A stretch of DNA of 64,000 nt from Epiperipatus broadwayi (taxonomy: Eukaryota; Onychophora; Udeonychophora; Euonychophora; Peripatidae): NCBI GenBank assembly GCA_028023455.1, contig JAQFVV010012513.1:2478001-2542000 (forward strand), written 5' to 3'. A program made the position numbers and the translations under genes. The notes under the pieces were generated by a model that worked only from the letters and a program-made list of their open reading frames with translations, had not been told where the DNA came from and did no database searches. Shown here piece by piece: positions 57,961 through 64,000 of this stretch. Numbering within the stretch: the stretch's first letter is position 1; every line of letters begins with the position of its first letter.

Positions 57961-58189
57961 TCATGAATATATGGTAGTAGTGTCAGTAATCAGATAAGTA
58001 ACAACTAAAGAAGGCAGGAGAATGATATCATTCAAAATGAGATATTTACTAACCCACATGTTACTATTAACATTTGAATACATTTGAAAAATTTGAAAAA
58101 TTTTTAAATTTTTCAAATGACAATTAACAATTACTGTTAGATAATGTAAATAGACTAACATATAATTATAAACCTTATATTAAATATGT

Positions 58190-58325
58190 CTATATCCCCC
58201 TCCCCCCCCAAATAAAAAAAAAAAAATTTTTAAAAAAAAAAATTATTTTTTTTTTTTTTTTTTTTTTTTTATTAAAATTTTTAATTTTAAAAAATTAAAA
58301 AAAAATATTACTTACAACCCCCCCT

Positions 58326-58356
<31 letters not shown>

Positions 58357-58960
58357 CCAAAAAGGGAATATTCAAAAAAAGGCCCACCCACCCTTTCCAC
58401 CCCCCCCCGCGGCCACCCAATAAAAAAAAAATATATTAAAAAAAAAAAAAAATATATTTAAAAAAAAAAAAAAAATTCCCAAACCCCCACACCACACAAC
58501 CCCAAAAAAAACCCCCCTCTCTATCCTCCCCCCCCTTTTCTTCTCTTCTTTTCTTTTTTTTAACCCCTCCCTCCTTCTTTTTTCTTTTTTTTCCACTTTA
58601 AAATCCTCCTCCCTTCTTTTCTTTTTTTTTTATACATGTTTTTTTTCCAAACATCTCTCTATTTTTCATCACCAAAATATTTTTTTCAAAATACCTCCCC
58701 TTTTCATATTTTTTTCCCTTTTTTTAAATAATTAAAAATCAACTTCCCCCAAACAATTAATTTTTTTTTATTAATTTATTAATAAAAAAAAACAATCCCT
58801 CTCCGCTCTTTTTTTTTTCCTTTTAAAAAAAACATTAAAAAAAAAAAAAAAAGTTCTCCCCCCCTCTTTCCCTCCTCTCTTTTTTTTTTTTATAAAACCA
58901 AATATCAAAAAAAAATTTGTACTTTATATGGTATATATTTATAAAGAAAAAAATTAACAC
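58190..58960. other. Homopolymer-dominated block, possible sequence error
   Basis: Runs of A, T and C of 6-30 bases alternate with almost no other sequence, very unlike the flanks. G is nearly absent on this strand. The Lys/Glu/Arg/Gly- and Phe-rich frames read from it are artefacts. It is either a real simple-sequence expansion or, more likely, uncorrected consensus from noisy reads. Confidence 0.7.
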
Positions 58961-58964
58961 GTTT

Positions 58965-59508
58965 TACTTGTCCTTCTGTATAGATATAAAATGACATTGA
59001 GATAATACATATATTGCACAGTATATAGCAAACTATATGGAGATTATACTAACCAAAATTAATCAAAAGTCAAGTATATGGATGAGAAAATTAGAAAAAT
59101 ATTATTCATAACATCGAAAGAGTTGAATGTTAAAATAAAATTGGTCTGGCCATGTTACTAGAAAAGACAACTACTTCATGCTTCCAAATCAAGATGCTTT
59201 ATATTCATCTACATAAGTGAACATTTAAGTTAAAGATAACATGGTCACTCTTATCTTTATAAAAGTCACTATTTTGTGTTGTGGTTTTGAAGGTTCCCTC
59301 TATCGGCAAAATATGCCTGATTATTACAAATTTTAAAGTGCATTGAATACTTAAGAGTATTTACATATGCTTTCTGTGGGCTCAATAATTTAATTACTAC
59401 TCTTCAATACTGAAATAGAAAATATGTTGTATGATAACATAATTCTAGTTTTTTTTTCATGTTAGGTAGGTGTTATCTCTCTTTTTTTCTGTTTCACATG
59501 CTCACTCT

Positions 59509-59510
<2 letters not shown>
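58965..59510. other. Non-coding stretch
   Basis: A faint LINE C-terminus-like segment (aaaattggtctggccatgtt, 59138-59157) may be a relic, but is too short to support. Confidence 0.35.

Positions 59511-59511
<1 letters not shown>

Positions 59512-59582
<71 letters not shown>
59512..59582. repeat. (TA)n microsatellite
   Basis: Pure alternating TA, about 70 bp. Confidence 0.95.
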
Positions 59583-59584
<2 letters not shown>

Positions 59585-59739
59585 GAAAGTCAGGTATCAC
59601 ATGACATATATATATATATAATACAAATCGATGTCTGTATTTCTTCAAAATAATAAACGTAAATTTATAAATAAATATTTAAAAATACAATATTTAAAGT
59701 CTATAAAAAATATATGTATAACCATCACTTAGAAGTGCT

Positions 59740-60178
59740 TTCAACTAACTTGCAGCTTTGTCAACTATCACTTTTAAAATGTCAGATTTCCCATAATTTT
59801 ATGATGTCAACTTTCCAATAATTCTGTAATTTTAACATTTGCTGCTTGCCTATTAATTAAATCTTGCTTGTATTTAAATGTTAATATCACCTCTTTAATT
59901 TTCCTTTTATTATTATTTCTTTCAGTTTCCAATATTTTTACATTGTTATAATTAAAATCAAAACCATATATACATGATTTATTATGATCATAAAAGACAG
60001 AAGCTGATAAATTATCATTATTTTTTAAATTTTGTTTTGTATTTTGAACCCTTTTAAATAATAATAAATGCTCTTTTGTTTTTTTTTCCAATGTGCACCT
60101 CGATTCACCTATATATCCACTGCCACACCTATATGTCCATTTGTAAATGATACAATTTTTATTTGTCAATAAAGTGGG
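59740..60178 (-). mobile_element. Penelope-like element, endonuclease-only fragment
   Basis: The 3' end of a PLE on the minus strand, truncated at its 5' end exactly where a SINE-E copy begins (60180). Its 3' flank (plus 59715-59750, aaccatcacttagaagtgct) resembles that of the decayed PLE at 41310-41345. Confidence 0.75.
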
Positions 60179-60268
60179 TATATATATATATTTGAAAACC
60201 AGGCATTGTTCACAAACCTGGGAGCTTAATTGTAAGTATAGAGGATTTGAACTCAGATTTTCAAGCAC
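59807..60268 (-). CDS. PLE GIY-YIG endonuclease, N-terminus from SINE sequence
   Basis: 153-residue frame. Residues 1-30 are translated from the adjoining SINE-E/TA sequence and are not part of the PLE. From residue 36: NKNCIIYKWTYRC (GIY part, 36-48), YIGES (52-56, YIG part), KKTKEH with His 67, FYDHNKSCIYGF (92-103), Glu 116 in ETERNNNKRKIKEV and LINRQAANVKI (138-148). Relative to the 38-kb copy the usual Arg of the alpha helix after YIG is Lys/Thr (EKKTKEH for EKRIKEH), a change of a catalytic residue. The reverse transcriptase is missing. The frame has survived with no stop, so the insertion is not very old. Confidence 0.82.
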   Translation of the reverse strand: MLENLSSNPLYLQLSSQVCEQCLVFKYIYIPTLLTNKNCIIYKWTYRCGSGYIGESRCTLEKKTKEHLLLFKRVQNTKQNLKNNDNLSASVFYDHNKSCIYGFDFNYNNVKILETERNNNKRKIKEVILTFKYKQDLINRQAANVKITELLES

Positions 60269-60790
60269 CCTTCAACTATCCACACTATCTCATACAACTG
60301 ATACCCATGACCACACACATGCAGAAAAGATTAATAATCACCAATATACATATTTCATGCTAAACCAGCACTCATCAGTTGGTCCAGATTGTCATCTTTC
60401 ACACATATATATAATCAATGCTCAGTTTATATTAAGATAGCAAATTTTCATACGTTAATGGACAGGCTTCAATCCACTGCAACCTCCACTTTTCAGACAT
60501 CCATATCATTGAAAATCTGATGATGAAAACTCAAATCCCATGCTGATGCTAATATTATTGTCATGCCCATGTTGACCTAAAGTCACTCTGACCCCTCATG
60601 TATAGGACAGTATCCATTAAATACATATAAGAGGGATGGACAGGATATAAGCTTGATATGTAAAATTTGAAAACCAGGCACTCTTCACAAACCTGTGAGC
60701 TTAATTGTAGCTATAGAGGATTTGAACTCAGATTTTCAAGCACCCTTCAACTATCCACACTATCTCATACAACTGATACACATGTCCATC
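60180..60790 (-). mobile_element. SINE-E tandem (minus), unit length about 485 bp
   Basis: Two copies of the box B end and its downstream block (gaggatttgaactcagattt; ttgtgagcttaattgtagct-like) lie at about 60190-60260 and 60670-60750, 480-486 bp apart, with one hammerhead, linker and body between. The order and period equal those of the plus-strand tandem at 44640-45405. Confidence 0.8.
60340..60383 (-). ncRNA. Hammerhead ribozyme in SINE-E, fully canonical
   Basis: Minus strand: ACCAA, CTGATGA (plus 60372-60378), stem II GTGCT-GGTTT-AGCAT, GAAA (plus 60353-60356), TATGTATA, TTGGT. Stem I ACCAA/TTGGT is five perfect pairs, and stem II has five with one terminal G-U. Cleavage is expected between A and UUGGU. 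Confidence 0.8.
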
Positions 60791-61197
60791 CCTCTTATAT
60801 GTATTTAATGGATACTGTTCTATACATGAGGGGTAAGAGTGACTTTAGGTCAACATAGGCATGGCAATAATATTAGCATCAGCGTGGGATTTGAGTTTTC
60901 ATCATCAGATTTTCAATGATATGGATGGCTGAAGGTTGCAGTGGATTGAAGCCTGTCCATTAAAGTGTGAAGATTTGCTATCTTAATATAAACTGAGCAT
61001 TGATTATATATATATATATGTGTGAACGATGATAATCGGGACCAACTGATGAGTGCTGGTTTAGCATGAAATATGTATATTGGTGATTATTAATCTTTTC
61101 TACATGTGTGTGGTCATGTGTATCTGTTGTATGAGATAGTGTGGATAGTTGAAGGGTGCTTGAAAATCTGAGTTCAAATCCTTTATATTTATATATC
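60783..61197 (+). mobile_element. SINE-E copy, inverted partner of 60180-60790
   Basis: Starts in the body (gtccatccctcttatatgta; cattagcatcagcgtgggat-like), passes taatataaactgagcattga, a TA-rich linker, an intact hammerhead and a tRNA-like segment (box A-like gtgtatctgttgtatgaga; box B gagttcaaatccttt near 61170). With the minus-strand units it forms a ~1-kb palindrome. Confidence 0.8.
61041..61084 (+). ncRNA. Hammerhead ribozyme in SINE-E, fully canonical
   Basis: ACCAA (61041-61045), CTGATGA (61046-61052), stem II GTGCT-GGTTT-AGCAT (61053-61067), GAAA (61068-61071), short stem III ATA-TG-TAT, A61079 at the cleavage position, TTGGT (61080-61084). It is identical through the core to the partner at 60340-60383. 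Confidence 0.8.
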
Positions 61198-61199
61198 AT

Positions 61200-63060
61200 A
61201 ATTTGATTATCCTGTTAGATATTAAGTTTGCACAATAATAGACTTTATTTTTCACAGTCTTTGGATTAATTAACTATAACCTGAAATTTATTGTGATAAG
61301 GTTGTGAAAAGCCTCTAGATATTAATAAATGTGAAAATATTTCACATGGAAGAAATTAAAATATCACATACTTTTATTGTTATGAGTTATCAGATCATTT
61401 TAATTTTCAATATATAAAAGCAGATTATGCAAAATGGAGCCCACAAAGATAATAAGAAGTTGTATGGGTTGTGTGTGCACTAGTTCAAAATTGTATTTAC
61501 TGAATAAAGAAATCGAAATATACATCGTTAATAAAAAATGCTACTATATTTTATCTATTCTAGATGAATACTAATTTAAGTTCATTAAAATTCTTTATAC
61601 TAACGGTGTGAATTATTATAATTTTAAATTAAATTAAGTAGTTATTTTTTTTAAAACCGAGCAAAACTAATTTATATATTGAAAGTCTACAACAATTCAA
61701 AGCACTGCACGGAAATCTCTAGCAAATAATTATATGATTTAATGCAAACATTATCAAAACTTTTTTTATTTATTCAAAATTTATAAATTCCAAATTATTA
61801 ATTTTTTATAATTTTGAATTATATTTATTTATTTCTTTCCTTTCATAAATATTGACTAATTCAGATTTTAAAGCTTTGTGTAAAGACACATCTATTTGTA
61901 AGCCTACAGTAATTAAATATTTTATACAGCACCCCCTAGGAAATAATATATTTAAATTTGAATAGTCATTTAAAAAAATCAAACTGCTATTCAAAAATCT
62001 GTTTTTGCAACATTTTAAAATCATTGTAGATGTAGATTCTCTTGATACTTATGTTTAAAAAACAAACAGATGTTTGTATATTTTGACTTGTATCTATTTT
62101 TAGTTAGATTTGTGAATGAATAATTTTTTATAAAGAGGTTCAAGAATTTACTTTTAGTATCGTATTTTAATGAGCATCTGCCATGAATAAAAAAAAACAT
62201 ATATATAATATTTTAAAAAAATCATATTACTTATGCACATATATTAATAATAAGTTCTTATTTTAAACAACTACTTACTTGTCACAAATTGCTCTTCAAT
62301 AAATATATAAATGATTATTTAGCTTTCTTCATTTGGTTAAACAATCTTATAATTTTCTAATTCTGTCTTTTATATATGAAATCTGTATTTTCTCTGTTGT
62401 CCGATTGGTGAATGTATGTTTGTACATAAGGCTGTCACATGTCAAATTTCACAATCGATTTTAACAAATCACATTACAAAGAATATTTTATACGAAGCAA
62501 GTAATTCTGCCATTAATAGTTTTTCCGTAAGAATCTCAAATTAATATTTCAGATATAACATATATTTACAATTTTAAATTTTAATTTAAAGGCTTAATTT
62601 GTTTATAAGCATTGTATTCAAAGCAAGTAATTTTTCAAATCAAAACAGTTTATTAAAACAACCAATTAAAAAACTTATTACAAAAGTGGCAGGATTTCAG
62701 ACTGGCTAGGATACAATTCCACCATTGATAAACTGTAATACATGAAAATGTTTTGTTTGATTTACATTAATTTTTAAAAAAAAATTGTTAAAGCAACTAA
62801 TTAAAAAAATGATCTTTATATGTTACATACATCTGATATATATATATATAATTTTCATGTTATTATATTTGTAATCTTTTTTATGTACATATGTGTGTAA
62901 TGTTTGATAAAGTGGAGTCCTTCCTCTTTACTCTGCTTTATTATGTGGCTTTAATTATTTGGTTAAGTGCATTTTCAGTACTTTAATTTTAGCCAGGTAA
63001 TAAAGCAGAGAAAAGAGAAGAAAAGTTTCACTTTGTAAAACACACACACATAGGCCAAAA
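61200..63060. other. AT-rich non-coding stretch
   Basis: No gene or recognised repeat. A 72-codon minus-strand frame at 61806-62024 has mixed composition but no motif I recognise. Confidence 0.4.
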
Positions 63061-63097
63061 TATTACATATAGTCTTATTTGTTTTTTTTTTTTTTAT

Positions 63098-63179
63098 ATG
63101 TCAAAGCATTGACCAGGAAGCGAACCCAGGTCGGCTGCATGGAATGCAGCCACACTAACCACTAGGCTACCAATGCTTG
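63098..63179 (-). mobile_element. Family B SINE with A tail and 16-bp exact target duplication
   Basis: acatatagtcttattt flanks it at 63065-63080 and 63180-63195. On the minus strand a tRNA-like unit is followed by ttgacatat and a run of 14 A residues, then the duplication. The A run (plus 63082-63095) marks retroposition. Confidence 0.9.
63105..63177 (-). tRNA. tRNA-Gly(TCC)-like sequence, retroposed
   Basis: 73 nt with a perfect 7-bp acceptor stem AGCATTG/CAATGCT, box A-like tagcctagtggttagtgtg, a 5-bp anticodon stem GCTGC/GCAGC with a 7-base loop ATTCCAT (anticodon TCC, glycine) and box B gggttcgcttcc. It reads like animal tRNA-Gly(UCC) with substitutions. The T stem needs G-U pairs, and the A tail plus target duplication show that it is a retroposed SINE unit and not an original gene. 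It could still bind the pol III machinery. Confidence 0.75.
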
Positions 63180-63652
63180 ACATATAGTCTTATTTATATA
63201 TGTAAACAAAGGAAATTAAAATATTCTAAATGTTAAATAAAGGATATGAATCCACCTATTCTTTGAGCTATGATGATTAGCAAGCCAACTTTATTAGGAA
63301 GCAAATATTTGAGTAAGAAATGATTATTAACTTAAATTCTAGCAGTGAAACAAATTAAAACATTTGAAGCCCAAAACTAAAATTTAAAATTTAAAAGATA
63401 AATATGTGGAAATAAAAATAGTTTAAAGAAAGAATATTAAAAACTAAATTTCAAGAGTGAAAAAAATTTAAAGCTAAAAAAAATGCGCATCTAAATATGT
63501 ATAAATCGAAAGCTAAGGAGAAAAGTATTTTAAAGTAATAATATGACATTCCATCTTTTTCCTCTTCTGAAGTGAAGTACATATGAGGTTTTTGACTGAT
63601 TCTTATTTTGTATTGATGCATGATTGATACTTAATTTTTATGTTTTATAAAC

Positions 63653-63746
63653 CATTTGAATAAAAAGTGCTGCTTTTGTTCATGTGTTTCTTAATTACTC
63701 ATTTGAATAAAGAGTGCTGCTTTTGTTCATGTGTTTCTTAATTACT
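63653..63746 (+). repeat. 47-bp tandem duplication
   Basis: Two copies of catttgaata...cttaattact differing at one base, so the duplication is recent. Confidence 0.92.
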
Positions 63747-63777
63747 CATAATTTCTAGCTTAGCTTTGTGTATTTAC

Positions 63778-63779
<2 letters not shown>

Positions 63780-63841
<62 letters not shown>
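63780..63841. repeat. Compound (AC)n(AT)n microsatellite
   Basis: About 15 AC units followed by about 15 AT units. A similar AC-AT compound run lies at 49223-49256, beside the same family I blocks. Confidence 0.95.
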
Positions 63842-63844
<3 letters not shown>

Positions 63845-63854
63845 TATTTTTGAT

Positions 63855-64000
63855 GATTACTATAGATGTAAATTAATTGGTAAATGGGATGGCCATTATA
63901 TGTACAAAGTTAAATTCACAGTCAATCTATATTGATGTGAAGCAACCAATCAGACCAGTTCTGCACATTTACTATTTTTTACTTTCAACCTGAAGAACTG
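63855..64000 (+). repeat. Family I with the start of an H2-like arm, cut by window end
   Basis: gatgtaaattaattggtaaa, ttcacagtcaatctatattg and gtgaagcaaccaatcagacc match 18600-18735 and 49185-49500. The last bases (actttcaacctgaagaactg) look like the minus-strand GAAA-stem II part of an H2-type ribozyme; the rest lies outside. Confidence 0.6.

Noticed and set aside
58372-58596. Lys/Arg/Glu and Phe-rich 74-residue frame
   Set aside because: Comes from homopolymer runs of doubtful quality.
59100-59220. LINE C-terminal block (GHV-like)
   Set aside because: Only about ten residues fit and in two frames.

Overview
This window is AT-rich eukaryotic DNA (roughly a quarter G+C by eye), intron- or intergene-like, with no complete host gene that I can support. 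It looks like a metazoan, probably an invertebrate: there are Penelope-like elements (PLEs) with GIY-YIG endonucleases, decayed non-LTR LINEs with the usual animal C-terminal domain, several tRNA-derived SINE families, a short hAT element, long (TA)n and (GATA)n microsatellites and one satellite array. I cannot name the species. No bacterial-style operons, rRNA genes, CRISPR arrays or functional tRNA genes are seen.

Main result: the window is full of hammerhead ribozyme (HHR) cores embedded in mobile repeats. I find at least six repeat families carrying a CUGANGA / stem II / GAAA core. Families C, H2, H3 and H4 are foldback (head-to-head inverted) elements in which the left arm carries the ribozyme on the minus strand and the right arm on the plus strand, so the ribozymes always point outward. 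Families E and F are related SINE-like units of about 450-485 bp; E has a tRNA-like box A/box B segment just downstream of the ribozyme cleavage site, and at 44640-45405 and 60180-61197 it occurs as tandem units bounded by ribozymes or tRNA-like ends. This is the layout expected for transcripts that self-cut to unit length, as in retrozymes, and PLE coding remnants, the likely source of mobilising protein, lie in the same window.

Layout. 0-10 kb: family C copies with 12-13 bp target duplications, a hAT element resembling the SPIN/URR1 group (3950-4101), family H3 at 6.4 and 8.5 kb, a CpG-containing segment near 7 kb that may be a promoter/first exon, and a 366-bp GATA tract. 10-20 kb: a seven-unit ~135-bp tandem array (12.35-13.32 kb), an F-family inverted pair, a 348-bp SINE with a 19-bp exact target duplication inside another repeat, and a PLE endonuclease fragment between perfect 42-bp inverted repeats. 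20-30 kb: a decayed LINE interrupted by a SINE-E fragment, tRNA-Gly SINEs, C and E copies and a long hairpin. 30-40 kb: a compound C element, H4, a PLE with reverse transcriptase (YVDD) and endonuclease in two pieces. 40-50 kb: LINE 3' ends, a decayed PLE, the tandem E locus, H2. 50-64 kb: E/F relics, a 330-bp satellite running into a long TA tract, a 1.2-kb H2 palindrome, a suspicious homopolymer block (58.2-58.96 kb), a fourth PLE endonuclease, the palindromic E locus and an unusually intact tRNA-Gly-like SINE with a 16-bp target duplication.

All ribozyme assignments come from reading the core and pairing by eye; activity is inference.
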